Below are positions 16,220 through 24,771 of a stretch of DNA of 39,454 bases, in pieces (the first letter of the stretch is position 1; every line of letters starts with the position of its first letter). The notes under the pieces were generated by a model that was not told the origin of the DNA, made no database searches, and was given only the letters and a program-made list of their open reading frames with translations. Origin of the DNA: an uncultured beta proteobacterium (GTDB lineage: Bacteria; Pseudomonadota; Gammaproteobacteria; Burkholderiales; Burkholderiaceae_C); contig CAITQH010000093.1 in NCBI GenBank assembly GCA_903894475.1, positions 1 through 39,454 of the forward strand. Reading direction: 5' to 3'. The translations under genes and the position numbers were made by a program.

Positions 16220-18151
16220 ATGAACTTATTTTCGCAAGTTGCCACCATTGCACAGATAGAAGTGCGAGCCTTTGTCCGGTTTCCCAGGCTGCTGCTGGCC
16301 GCTCTCGGCGTGGCCCTCATACCTGCCCTGTACGCGGTGATCTATCTCAGCAGCGTCTGGGACCCGGCGGCCAGGACCGGCGCTTTGCCGGTGGCGATTG
16401 TCAATCTGGACCGCGGCATTGAGTACCAGAAGCATGTGTTCAATATTGGCCAGGAAGTCACGACCAAACTGCGCGCCAGGCACACCTTCGGTTACGTGGA
16501 CATAGCTGAGGAGGAGCAGGCGCGCCGCTCGGTGCGCCAGGGTGCTCTGGCTTTTGCCCTGATCATTCCGGCTGACTTCAGTTCAAACGCCATTCCGGGG
16601 GCTCAGGTGGGGGGCGGCAAGCTGGTGGTTTACACCTCGGAAGGCAATAATTACCAGAGCGCCAGTTTGGCCCGACGCTTCGCTGAAGACCTGGGACGCG
16701 AGGTCAACGGCAGTCTGAATGAGCAGCGCTGGACCCTGGTGCTTTCGGATGCCGCTGGTTCGCAAAGCAGTATGGAGCGTCTGCACGACGCGGCCGGGCA
16801 GTTGAGCCTGGGTGCGAAGGAACTGGCGGACGGTGCCCGGCAAACTGCCCAGGGTGCCGAATCGCTCTCAACGGGCAGTGGCCGGCTCGACCCTGCCGTG
16901 GCGCAACTGACTGTGGGTGTGAAGGACCTGGGAGTCGGACTTCGCACGATCGACAGCAAGCGACCCCGCAATTCAGAAATCAATCGCTTGAAGCTCGGTG
17001 CCGAGGCGCTCGCCACGGGGCAGACTGAAATGGCGCGCGGTCTGGCTGAATTGCAAGTGGCAAACGAACGACTGAAGGAAGGCGTCTCGGGCTTTCGCGA
17101 GGAGGCCAGCAACAGCTTCTTGGTCAGCTCGCATATTGCGGAGGGCCTTGACCAGTTTGCTGGTGGCTTGTCAGGGCTGGACACCGGGCTCAAGTCGGCG
17201 CTGGTGGCACAGGAGAAGTTGACGGATGGCGCCAAGCAACTCGGCACCGGGCTGGGCGCGCTGGCCACTGGCATGCGCACCTTCAGTGCAGCCATCCGCA
17301 CGTCGGTCACCAAGCTGCCCGAGGACGCTCAACTCGACGACTTGGCCAAGGCAGCGGGCAGTGTGGCAAACGGTTCGGCAGCGCTGGCCAAGGGTACGCG
17401 CAAGGTGGATGCTGCTGCACAACATCTGTCAGGGGGACTGGAGTTGTTGACGCAGTCGCTGCCGACCTCGATCAAGAAAATGGATGGCAGTGCCCAGGGC
17501 CTGGCCAATTCAGTGCAACCCGTGATCGAGGTCGACGCCGGCGTGCAGAACAACGGCAGCGGTTTTGCGCCCAACATCATTCCAGGCGCCTTGTGGCTTG
17601 GTGCCAGTTTGGCGGTGTTTCTGATCCAGGTGCGACTGTTGCCGCGCCAGGCCTTGTCTTTTCCAAGCCCGGTGCAGGTGCTTGGCAAGGTGGCGATTCC
17701 GTTGCTGGTCGTGCTGTCTCAGGCATTTCTGGTCTGGCTGGCGGTGCTGTTTGTGCTGAAGATCCATGTGGTCAACACTGGCGCTTTGGCGCTGACTCTG
17801 GCACTCGCGTCGATCACCTTCCTGTTGATCGTATTTGCGCTGACCCGTGCCCTGGGTGACGCAGGCAAGGCGCTGGCGCTGATTCTGCTGGCGCTGCAGC
17901 TGTCTTCCTCTGGCGGTGTGCTGCCGGTGGAACTCAGTGGCGGGCTGTTCGCCCAAGTGAGTCCCTGGTTGCCGATGACCTGGGTGGTCAAGGCGATCAA
18001 GGCCAGCATGTTTGGCGCCTTTGATGGTCACTGGCACAGCGCGCTCTGGCTGCTCGCTCTGGCGGCGCTGCTGGCGCTGCTGGCGGCCTGCCTGCTGGGG
18101 CGCTGGCGCTTTGTCAAGGCGTCGGCCATGCGCCCCGCTCTGGATTTTTAG
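16220..18151 (+). CDS. YhgE/Pip-type ABC-2 membrane protein
   Basis: 643 aa. One N-terminal membrane helix (LLLAALGVALIPALYAVIYLSSVW) is followed by a long extracytoplasmic domain rich in repeating GAxxLAxGxxxLxxG patterns (about 190-440, e.g. SLGAKELADGARQTAQGAESL). Five or so C-terminal helices follow (from about GALWLGASLAVFLIQV to LLALAALLALLAACLLGRW). This matches the YhgE/Pip ('phage infection protein') family with an ABC-2 type membrane part. In Gram-positives members act in phage adsorption or in type VII-like export; the function in a Gram-negative is unknown. The spacing to rbgA is 14 bases, so co-transcription with arfB and rbgA is possible. Confidence 0.8.
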   Translation: MNLFSQVATIAQIEVRAFVRFPRLLLAALGVALIPALYAVIYLSSVWDPAARTGALPVAIVNLDRGIEYQKHVFNIGQEVTTKLRARHTFGYVDIAEEEQARRSVRQGALAFALIIPADFSSNAIPGAQVGGGKLVVYTSEGNNYQSASLARRFAEDLGREVNGSLNEQRWTLVLSDAAGSQSSMERLHDAAGQLSLGAKELADGARQTAQGAESLSTGSGRLDPAVAQLTVGVKDLGVGLRTIDSKRPRNSEINRLKLGAEALATGQTEMARGLAELQVANERLKEGVSGFREEASNSFLVSSHIAEGLDQFAGGLSGLDTGLKSALVAQEKLTDGAKQLGTGLGALATGMRTFSAAIRTSVTKLPEDAQLDDLAKAAGSVANGSAALAKGTRKVDAAAQHLSGGLELLTQSLPTSIKKMDGSAQGLANSVQPVIEVDAGVQNNGSGFAPNIIPGALWLGASLAVFLIQVRLLPRQALSFPSPVQVLGKVAIPLLVVLSQAFLVWLAVLFVLKIHVVNTGALALTLALASITFLLIVFALTRALGDAGKALALILLALQLSSSGGVLPVELSGGLFAQVSPWLPMTWVVKAIKASMFGAFDGHWHSALWLLALAALLALLAACLLGRWRFVKASAMRPALDF

Positions 18152-18165
18152 GAGCACAGGGCAGT

Positions 18166-19125
18166 ATGGCTATCCAGTGGTTCCCTGGTCATATGCATCT
18201 GACCCAAAAGGCGATCGGCGAACGCATCAAGAATATTGACGTGGTGATCGAACTGCTTGATGCGCGTCTGCCAGGATCCAGTGCCAACCCGATGCTGGCC
18301 CAACTTACGGCTGGCAAGCCCGCGCTCAAGGTGCTCAACAAGCAGGACCTGGCCGACCCTGCGCGCACAGCCGACTGGCTGGCCCATTACAAGGCTCTGC
18401 CGGGAACGCATGCGTTGGCGCTGGATGCCAGCGTGGCCACCCCGGCCAAGGCCCTGATCAAAGCCTGTTTCGAGTTGGCGCCGAATCGGGGTGGCATGGT
18501 CAAGCCCATGCGCGTGCTGATCTGCGGCATTCCGAACGTCGGCAAGTCCACGCTCATCAATACCCTGACCGGCAAACGCGCTGCCAGGACCGGCGACGAA
18601 GCGGGAATCACCAAACTCGAACAGCGCATCTCGCTGGCCGATGATTTCTATCTCTACGACACCCCCGGCGTGCTGTGGCCGCGCATCATCGTTGCCAGGA
18701 GTGGCTACAACCTCGCCGCCAGCGGTGCCATTGGTCGCAATGCCTTCGACGAAGAAGAAGTGGCACTTGAACTGCTTGCTTACCTCAAGACCCATTACGC
18801 GGCGCAGCTGGAGGCGCGCTACAAACTCGGCGCGGTCGCTGCGCTGAGCGATGAAGAGCTGCTTGAAGCCATTGGCCGCCAGCGCGGTGCGCTGCAGGGT
18901 GGCAAGCGCGTCAATCTTCAAAAGGCCGCCGAGATCGTGATCTACGACTTTCGTGTGGCGGCGATCGGACGCGTCACCCTGGAGACGCCGCAGCAGTTTG
19001 CGCAGTGGCTGCTGGAGGGGCAGAAACTCGATGCCAAGCGCCAGATCAAAAAAGATGCCATTGAGCTGGACCGCTTGATCAGGTTCAAGAAGATTCCGCG
19101 GCCGGCCAAGCCGGCGTCAGAGTGA
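18166..19125 (+). CDS. rbgA: Ribosome biogenesis GTPase RbgA/YlqF
   Basis: Circularly permuted GTPase assisting large-subunit maturation, 319 aa. The motif order confirms the permutation: G4 (NKQD, 58-61) comes first, then G5-like DASV, then G1 CGIPNVGKSTLIN (121-132) and G3 DTPGVLWP. The N-terminus MAIQWFPGHMHLTQKAI is the YlqF signature. The C-terminal domain is helical. An AGGAG ribosome site overlaps the stop codon of the previous gene. The last 9 bases overlap the convergent ferredoxin gene. Confidence 0.94.
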   Translation: MAIQWFPGHMHLTQKAIGERIKNIDVVIELLDARLPGSSANPMLAQLTAGKPALKVLNKQDLADPARTADWLAHYKALPGTHALALDASVATPAKALIKACFELAPNRGGMVKPMRVLICGIPNVGKSTLINTLTGKRAARTGDEAGITKLEQRISLADDFYLYDTPGVLWPRIIVARSGYNLAASGAIGRNAFDEEEVALELLAYLKTHYAAQLEARYKLGAVAALSDEELLEAIGRQRGALQGGKRVNLQKAAEIVIYDFRVAAIGRVTLETPQQFAQWLLEGQKLDAKRQIKKDAIELDRLIRFKKIPRPAKPASE

Positions 19126-19413
19126 GCCGCGCTTGAGCGTCAGGTCGGAGCAGGGATAGGCGACGCAGGGCAACACGCAGCCAGCGATTTTTTCTTCGGC
19201 GCTCAGACCCGGCCATTCGATTTCGTATCGTACCTGGCCATCGAGCAATTGCCCGATACAGGTGCGACAGGTACCGTTGCGGCAGGAACTTGGCCAATCC
19301 ACTGAGCCTTGTTCCATGGAGGCCAGCAAACTCTGCTGGCGCCAGGCGTCAAACTGCTGACCGTCGGGTTCAGTGAGGGCAGTGAAAAAGGCAGGGTCCT
19401 CAGCGGCGTCCAT
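19117..19413 (-). CDS. Small plant-type [2Fe-2S] ferredoxin
   Basis: 98 aa. Cluster ligands are C44, C49 and C52 in SSCRNGTCRTCIG and C83 in AGCVLPCVAYP, the spacing of plant-type ferredoxins; C79 is an additional nearby cysteine. An electron carrier in the cytoplasm; no reductase or oxygenase gene sits beside it, so its partner is unknown. It converges with rbgA (9-base overlap) and diverges from the DHH gene, whose start is 36 bases away. Confidence 0.88.
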   Translation of the reverse strand: MDAAEDPAFFTALTEPDGQQFDAWRQQSLLASMEQGSVDWPSSCRNGTCRTCIGQLLDGQVRYEIEWPGLSAEEKIAGCVLPCVAYPCSDLTLKRGSL

Positions 19414-19449
19414 GACTCGATTCTATGCAGGGGACTATGATTTCCCCCC

Positions 19450-20376
19450 ATGAAAACTATTCTGCCCTTGAGTCTGCTGGTCGGTCCCGACCTCAGCGAC
19501 CCCCACCCACTGATCATTTACCATGGCCGCGGCTGCCCGGACGGCTTTGCCGCGGCGCTCGCAGCCTGGCTTTTTTATCAAGGTGAAGCCGAGTTTCTGG
19601 CGCTGGATCATGGTGACATCAAGTCGGTGGACGACCTGCCGCCACTGGCCGGCCGCGCTGTCTACATTCTTGATTTTTCGTTTGCGCCGGCCATCATGCA
19701 CGCGATCGAGGAGCGTGCCGCGAAACTGGTGATGCTGGACCACCACAAGAGCGCCGCCGACAAGCTCAGCGGATTTTCCTGCCGCTGTGGCGTGGTGCAT
19801 TTCGACATGAAGAAGTCCGGCGCCAGACTGGCCTGGGAATTTTTTCAGCGCGAGCGCGCGCTTCCCGATCTGGTGCGTTTCATCGAGGATCGCGATATCT
19901 GGGTCTGGCAGTACCCCGAGAGCGCCGCTTTTCTGGCGGCGCTCGACATGGAAGCGACAAGCTTTGAACGATGGAAGGCGATCACCAACTTTGATCCTGT
20001 GCAATTGCAGAAGTACCTTGAGCGCGGAGCTGCGATGGATGAGAAGTTTCACAAACTCGCCGCCGACATTGCCGAAGGCGCGCAAGTCCTGAGCTTCAAC
20101 GGGGTGAGCGGTTTGATGGTCAATGCGCCGAGTCCGTTTCACAGCGCCGTGGGCGAGACCCTGTGCAAACGCAGTGGCACTTTTGCCCTGCTCTGGAGCG
20201 TCGACAAGAGCGGCGCCATCAAAGTCGGATTGCGCTCGGAACCGGGCTTTGACTGCATCCCACTGGCCGAAAGCATGCACGGTGGAGGTCACGCCCAGGC
20301 TTGTGGATTCAAGATGAGCGTGCAGCGCTTGCCGGAACTGCTAAGTGGAAGATTCAAAGCCAGACAGGACTGCTGA
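19450..20376 (+). CDS. DHH-family phosphoesterase (DHH-DHHA1, NrnB-like)
   Basis: 308 aa. Motifs: IIYHGRGCPDGFAAA at about 22-36 (the first metal motif, with C-P-D-G in place of the usual D-x-D-G), ILDFS at 73-77 with D75, LDHHKS at 96-101 (the DHH motif proper) and, near the C-terminus, the DHHA1 signature SMHGGGHAQACGF. These proteins cut short RNAs or cyclic-dinucleotide breakdown products; no exact substrate can be named. There is no visible ribosome site before the ATG (a C-run precedes it), and the start is set by homology. Confidence 0.82.
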   Translation: MKTILPLSLLVGPDLSDPHPLIIYHGRGCPDGFAAALAAWLFYQGEAEFLALDHGDIKSVDDLPPLAGRAVYILDFSFAPAIMHAIEERAAKLVMLDHHKSAADKLSGFSCRCGVVHFDMKKSGARLAWEFFQRERALPDLVRFIEDRDIWVWQYPESAAFLAALDMEATSFERWKAITNFDPVQLQKYLERGAAMDEKFHKLAADIAEGAQVLSFNGVSGLMVNAPSPFHSAVGETLCKRSGTFALLWSVDKSGAIKVGLRSEPGFDCIPLAESMHGGGHAQACGFKMSVQRLPELLSGRFKARQDC

Positions 20377-20403
20377 TGAACCCATCGACCCAAGCACTGA
20401 GGC

Positions 20404-21105
20404 TCAGCAGCCGAGTTGCTCTGCCAGATCCAAAAAGTTCCTGGCATGCCGGGTGTTGGCGGGGTCTGGTGACACGTCCTTGAGCTTGCTGGAACCGAAT
20501 TCAGCAGGGCGCTCGATGTAGGCGGTCTGCAGACCACAGGCGCGCGCTGCGGCCAGGTCGTTCTGGTGGGCGGCGACCAGCATGACGGCCTCGGGCGGCA
20601 AGTCAAAGATTTTTGCCACACCCAGATAGACCGCCGGATCGGGCTTGTAGGCCCTGAACACTTCTGCCGACAGGATGCAGTCCCAGGGCAGGCCGGCCCG
20701 CTTGGCCATGTTGGTCAACAGAGCGATATTGCCGTTGGAGAGCGTGCAGATCGTGTGCTTTGACTTGAGTCGTGTCAGGCCTGCCACGACGTCAGGCCAC
20801 GGGTCGAGTCGATGCCAGGCCTTGTTCAGATGGCGCGTCTGTTCTTCGCTCAGATCGGTCACGCCGAATTGCTGCAAGACCTGATTCAGGATGAGCCGGT
20901 GCAAGTCGTCGATCAGGGTCCAGGGCGATTCGCCCGAGCGCACGCGCTGCATGGCCGGTTGGTAACCGGCGCGCCAGGCCAGGGCGAAGGCGCCAGCGTC
21001 CACGTCCGGGCGCAGCGCGCGCACTTCACGCTCAATGCCGCTGTGCCAGTTCACCACCGTGCCGAACACATCGAAGGCCAGAACCTGCGGCAGGCAAAGT
21101 GGCAT
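20404..21105 (-). CDS. HAD hydrolase, haloacid dehalogenase type II
   Basis: 233 aa. HAD motifs in order: FDVFGT with nucleophile D12, LSNG (motif II Ser/Asn), RAYKPDPAVYLG (motif III Lys) and MLVAAHQNDLAAARACGL (motif IV). This pattern matches L-2-haloacid dehalogenases, although many relatives are general phosphatases. The ATG at 21105 shares one base with the prlC stop (TGATG), indicating coupled translation; a TTG at 21108 is a less likely start. Likely transcribed with prlC. Confidence 0.86.
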   Translation of the reverse strand: MPLCLPQVLAFDVFGTVVNWHSGIEREVRALRPDVDAGAFALAWRAGYQPAMQRVRSGESPWTLIDDLHRLILNQVLQQFGVTDLSEEQTRHLNKAWHRLDPWPDVVAGLTRLKSKHTICTLSNGNIALLTNMAKRAGLPWDCILSAEVFRAYKPDPAVYLGVAKIFDLPPEAVMLVAAHQNDLAAARACGLQTAYIERPAEFGSSKLKDVSPDPANTRHARNFLDLAEQLGC

Positions 21106-23171
21106 CAATTTGTCAGCAAGCCGCGTTTGCGCAGCATGGCCTCGACTTGGGGGTCGCGACCCCGGAAGTTGCGAAAAGCCTGCGCCGGCTCCTGGCTGTT
21201 GCCGGCGCTGTAGATCTGCAGCAGCAGGCGCCTGGCGGTGGATTCGTCAAACGCATTGCCGGTTTCGCTGAAGGCCTGGTAGGCGTCGGCCTCGAGCACT
21301 TCGGCCCACATGTAGACGTAGTAGCCGGCGGCGTAGCCCGAGCCGGCAAACAGGTGCTGAAAGTGGCTCAGATGGTGACGCAAGCCGATGTCTTGCGGCA
21401 CGTCCAACAATCGACACTGTTCGGCCTCGAACTCGGCAATGTCTACCCTTGTGCCATGGGGCAGGCTGTGCAGGGCCATATCAATCAATGCCGGTCCGGT
21501 GTACATCAGGGTGGCCCAGGCCTGGTTGAAGCGGCGCGCCGCATGCAGTTTGTCCAGCAGCGCGAGCTGCATTGCTTCGCCGGTCTGGAAGTGGCGTGCG
21601 TGGCGCTGCAGCACCTCGCGCTCGAGCGCCCAGTTCTCGAACAATTGCGAGGGCAGTTCCACATAGTCGCGCAGCACGTTGGTGCCGGCCAGGCGCTCGT
21701 GCCTGACCTGCGACAGAAGGCCATGCAGGCCGTGCCCAAACTCATGAAACAGGGTCTTGACGTCCTCAAAGCTGAGCAGCGTTGGACTGGCCTTGGCAAA
21801 GTTGTTGTTATTGATGACGATGGGCAGCGTGCCGCCCTGATGCCCCGACTGACTGCGAAAGATGCTCATCCAGGCGCCACTGCGTTTGCTTGGACGCGCG
21901 AAGTTGTCGCCCAGAAACAGTCCGACCTGCGTGCCATCGGCGCTCTGCACCTCCCAGGCGCGCACATCCGGGTGGTACAGCGAGAGTCCGTGCTGCTCGA
22001 CAAAGTGCAGGCCAAAGAGTCGCCGCGCACAATCGAACATGGCCGCAATCATGTTGTCCAGAGTGAAGTAGGGCTTGAGTTCGGCGTCGTCCAGATCAAA
22101 CTTCCGGGCCCGCACTTTTTCTGCCAGGTAGCGCCAGTCCCAGGCCTCGATCGGGCTTGGCTCGCCCAGGTCGTGGGCCATCGCGGTCAGCGCAAGCCGG
22201 TCCTCCTGCGCCTTGGCTTTGGCGGGTCCCCAGGCCTGGTTTAGCAGCTTCAGCACGGCAGCTGTGTTGCCGGCCATGCGGTCCACCAGTTCGTAGTCGG
22301 CATAGTTGGCGTAGCCCAGCAACTGCGCCTGCTCCTGGCGCAAGGCCATGATGCGCGCGGCAACCGGGCGGTTGTCGGTGGCACCTTCGTGGGCACCGCG
22401 CAGTGCGCGAGCGCGCCAGACGGTTTCGCGCAGATCGCGCCGCGCCGAGAAGCTCAGGAATGGCTCCGTGAGTGACGGCGACAGGGTCAGCGCGTGGCTG
22501 TTCTCGCCCAGGCCGCGCTGCACCGCCACAGTGTGCGTGGCCTCGCGCACAAACGGGGGCAGGCCCGCCAGATCCGCTTGTGTTTTCAGCTCCAGCAAGA
22601 AGCTGTTCTCGTCGGCCAGCACGTTTTGTGAAAACGTGGTGCACTGGGCAGCGAGTTCCTGCATCACGGCACCGTAGCGCTGGCGTGCTTCGCCACTGAG
22701 CTGGGCGCCAGCGCGGACAAAGTCCAGGTGCACGCGTTCCAGCAGGCGCAGGTCCTGGGCTGCAAGCGCCAGTTGCTGGCGTTGCCGGTACAGGCCGTCA
22801 ACGCGAGCAAAGAGGCCTGCGTGCATGTAGATTGCGTTCTCATGCGCGGCCAGCCGCGGTGCCATGGTGCGCTGCACCGCTTGCAACTCCGCACTGGTCT
22901 CGCTGACCGTGAGGTTGCCAAACAGCAGTTCGATGCGGTTGTAGAGTCGACCGCACTGGTCCAGTGCCGCCAGCGTGTTGGCAAAAGTCGGTGGCTCGGC
23001 CTGGTTGGCGATGGCGTCGAGCTCGGCGCGCTGCGCGGCCATGGCGACATCAAATGCATCCTCGAAATGCTCCGGCCTGACCAGATCAAACGGAGGAAGT
23101 CCGTAGGCGGTGAGCCAGTCGGCCAGCAGCGGATTGTCAGAAGTCCGGGAGACGGGGTTGGGCTGGTTCAT
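21105..23171 (-). CDS. prlC: Oligopeptidase A (M3 family zinc metallopeptidase)
   Basis: 688 aa, cytoplasmic thimet-type oligopeptidase that degrades signal peptides and other short peptides. The zinc site HEFGH is at residues 476-480 (TLFHEFGHGLHGLL), with the third ligand Glu expected in ENWALERE downstream. VELPSQLFENW and the C-terminal YMWAEVLEADAYQAF region are diagnostic. The start is set at ATG 23171 (MNQPNPVS); a TTG further upstream is unlikely. Followed by the HAD gene (overlap of one base) and preceded, 46 bases away, by the nitroreductase gene on the same strand. Confidence 0.94.
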   Translation of the reverse strand: MNQPNPVSRTSDNPLLADWLTAYGLPPFDLVRPEHFEDAFDVAMAAQRAELDAIANQAEPPTFANTLAALDQCGRLYNRIELLFGNLTVSETSAELQAVQRTMAPRLAAHENAIYMHAGLFARVDGLYRQRQQLALAAQDLRLLERVHLDFVRAGAQLSGEARQRYGAVMQELAAQCTTFSQNVLADENSFLLELKTQADLAGLPPFVREATHTVAVQRGLGENSHALTLSPSLTEPFLSFSARRDLRETVWRARALRGAHEGATDNRPVAARIMALRQEQAQLLGYANYADYELVDRMAGNTAAVLKLLNQAWGPAKAKAQEDRLALTAMAHDLGEPSPIEAWDWRYLAEKVRARKFDLDDAELKPYFTLDNMIAAMFDCARRLFGLHFVEQHGLSLYHPDVRAWEVQSADGTQVGLFLGDNFARPSKRSGAWMSIFRSQSGHQGGTLPIVINNNNFAKASPTLLSFEDVKTLFHEFGHGLHGLLSQVRHERLAGTNVLRDYVELPSQLFENWALEREVLQRHARHFQTGEAMQLALLDKLHAARRFNQAWATLMYTGPALIDMALHSLPHGTRVDIAEFEAEQCRLLDVPQDIGLRHHLSHFQHLFAGSGYAAGYYVYMWAEVLEADAYQAFSETGNAFDESTARRLLLQIYSAGNSQEPAQAFRNFRGRDPQVEAMLRKRGLLTN

Positions 23172-23217
23172 GAATTGATTGTGACCCAACTCCGGCCAGC
23201 GCGCACGGCGCTGGACG

Positions 23218-23856
23218 CTAATTCACTTCGGTAATGAACTCCTCACGCGGACGGCGTACCTTTTTCAGGTTGACGAGCCAGTCCTTGTCTTCTTCGCGGT
23301 AGCCCAGCGGCAGGATGGCCACACTGCGCAGGCCGCGCGCGGACAGGTTCAGGATCTCGTCGAGCGCCTTGGCGTCGAAGCCTTCCATTGGTGTCGCGTC
23401 CACTTCTTCAAAAGCGGCCGCGATCAAAGCGGCACCCAGGCCGATATAGGCCTGGCGTGCTGCATGCTCAAAGTTGGTTCGTGCGTCGCGCGCCGGGTAG
23501 CTGCCCAGCAGCATCTTGCGGTAGTTTTCCCAGCCGTCGGTGGTGCCGCCGCGCTCGGCGTTGGTCAGGTCAAACATGTGGTTGATGCGCTCGGGCGTGT
23601 AGGTGTCCCAGGCGGCGAAGACCAGCAGGTGCGAACAGTCGGTGATCTGTCCCTGACCCCAGGCCTTGGGCTTGATCTGCTCCCGGGTCTCCTTGTTGCT
23701 CACCACAATGATCTCGTAGGGCTGCAGCCCGCTCGATGTGGGTGCCAGCCGCGCTGCTTCCAGAATGCGCTCCACTTTTTCCTGTGGCACGGTCTTGGCC
23801 GGGTTCATTTTCTTGGTGGCGTAGCGCCATTGGAGCTTTTGGAGCAAATCAGACAT
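23218..23856 (-). CDS. NAD(P)H-dependent nitroreductase (NfsB-like)
   Basis: 212-aa FMN flavoprotein of the nitroreductase family. N-terminal WRYATKKMNPAKTVPQEKV and LAPTSSGLQPYEIIVVSN bind FMN phosphate and ring. GLGAALIAAAFEEVDATPMEGFD and VAILPLGYREEDKDW close the fold. Probable role: reduction of quinones or nitro compounds. The ribosome site CAGGAAAC lies before the ATG. It follows a clear intrinsic terminator of the zeta-toxin unit, so it has its own promoter. Confidence 0.9.
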   Translation of the reverse strand: MSDLLQKLQWRYATKKMNPAKTVPQEKVERILEAARLAPTSSGLQPYEIIVVSNKETREQIKPKAWGQGQITDCSHLLVFAAWDTYTPERINHMFDLTNAERGGTTDGWENYRKMLLGSYPARDARTNFEHAARQAYIGLGAALIAAAFEEVDATPMEGFDAKALDEILNLSARGLRSVAILPLGYREEDKDWLVNLKKVRRPREEFITEVN

Positions 23857-23876
23857 GCTTGTTTCCTGAAGGGATT

Positions 23877-23906
23877 AAAAAGATGCTGCCATCCGTTTGA
23901 CGGCAG
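23877..23906 (-). terminator. Intrinsic terminator after the zeta-toxin unit
   Basis: Read on the minus strand, CTGCCGTC and GGATGGCAG pair as an 8-bp stem (one G-T pair) around an AAACG-type loop, followed by CATCTTTTT. It lies 58 bases beyond the stop of the 53-aa gene and before the nitroreductase ATG, and would end a zeta/53-aa transcript. Confidence 0.65.
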
Positions 23907-23963
23907 GCTTTAAGACAGCTTGGGGCGGGGGTTGCGGTTTGCAAGCCCGGCGCGCGGGTGAAC

Positions 23964-24125
23964 TCAGTGCGTGTTAGCGGCCACCTTGGGTTTGACGAAT
24001 GGTACCGTCTGACCAAAGGCATCAGCAAGCCGCTGGGCCCTTTCGGCGGACTGCTTTAGGGCTCGTTGCAGAACCTTGGGTGGTGGCGTCAGACGACTTT
24101 GCCGAGTTTTTGCAGTTTGTGCCAT
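23964..24125 (-). CDS. Small basic protein overlapping the zeta-toxin 3' end (53 aa)
   Basis: 53 aa, starting MAQTAKTRQSRLTPPPKVL and continuing with an amphipathic helix, QRALKQSAERAQRLADAF, then GQTVPFVKPKVAANTH. It is very basic. The ATG lies 37 bases inside the last codons of the zeta-like gene in another frame, so coupled translation is likely. Small Lys/Arg-rich frames of similar shape sit after zeta-like kinases in other genomes as I recall, but I cannot name a family. It could be the partner (antitoxin or accessory) of the kinase; that is inference. An intrinsic terminator follows at 23877-23906. Confidence 0.6.
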   Translation of the reverse strand: MAQTAKTRQSRLTPPPKVLQRALKQSAERAQRLADAFGQTVPFVKPKVAANTH

Positions 24126-24685
24126 GTATTCGTGTCCGAGACGGTCAATTGTGTTCCGTATTGTGTGGCAACAGGCAAAGCCTGTGGATTGGAAGAATTA
24201 TCAAACAAAGTCCATTCGTCGGCCAGTGGTGCATACAAGCTGAAGAAGTTGCTCAGGCTACGCCCAAAACGGCGCTTGACCACATCGCTGGGCACATCAT
24301 GCCCACCCAAAGCGACTCGCAGTTTGACGCGCCGTATTGCGAGTTGGGCATTGGTGAGTGAAAATTAGTAAATGGCTACTGCGTATCTTCGCGCTTTCAG
24401 CGTCTGCAAAAAGGGTGCGAACGTGCGACTCGACAAAGTGGACTCGAACGCAAAATCCGCTCCGGCATCGCCCAACTGATGAAGACGCTTGAGCATGATG
24501 CGCCCCGCCTCAAATGCAACCACATCCGTGTTCCGACCCGACAGCCCACGCGCAATGTAGTCGGCGTTGACAAAGGTCTCCATGCCCAGCGCAGCAAGAA
24601 TCGCATCCGCATGGGTTGACTTGCCCGCGCCGTTCGGGCCGGCGAAGATGACGACGCGAGGTGTTGGTTTGGACTTGCCGGGCAT
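24089..24685 (-). pseudogene. Zeta-toxin-family kinase, interrupted by one in-frame TAA
   Basis: Zeta/PezT-type P-loop kinase (family substrate: UDP-N-acetylglucosamine). Residues 1-106 give Walker A AGPNGAGKST (15-24), the ETFVNADYIARGL substrate motif (37-49) and FESTLSSRT with E81. Codon 107 (24365-24367) is TAA; reading on in the same frame gives FSLTNAQLAIRR, VKLRVALGGHDVP, SDVVKRRFGRSLSNFF and PLADEWTLFDNSS, the expected second half, ending at a TGA at 24089-24091. One base change (for example a Tyr codon to TAA) explains the break. Without it the protein would be 198 aa. The start at 24685 (MPGKSKPT) has no ribosome site. The break may be true decay, phase variation or a sequencing error. 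Confidence 0.85.
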
Positions 24686-24691
24686 TTGACA

Positions 24692-24718
24692 ATCATACGG
24701 TGCGGCTACGGATGTCAA
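24692..24718 (-). promoter_or_regulatory. Candidate promoter giving a leaderless zeta-kinase mRNA
   Basis: On the minus strand a perfect -35 TTGACA (24718-24713) and a near-consensus -10 TATGAT (24697-24692) are spaced 15 bp apart, shorter than the usual 17. The -10 ends 6 bases before the ATG at 24685, so transcription would start at or next to the start codon, consistent with the missing ribosome site. It lies in the 86-bp divergent gap with mrr. Confidence 0.45.
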
Positions 24719-24771
24719 TGTCGTTCGGCTGATAATCGTGTCACTATTTGAAACGTGGAGGCCCTGCAATC

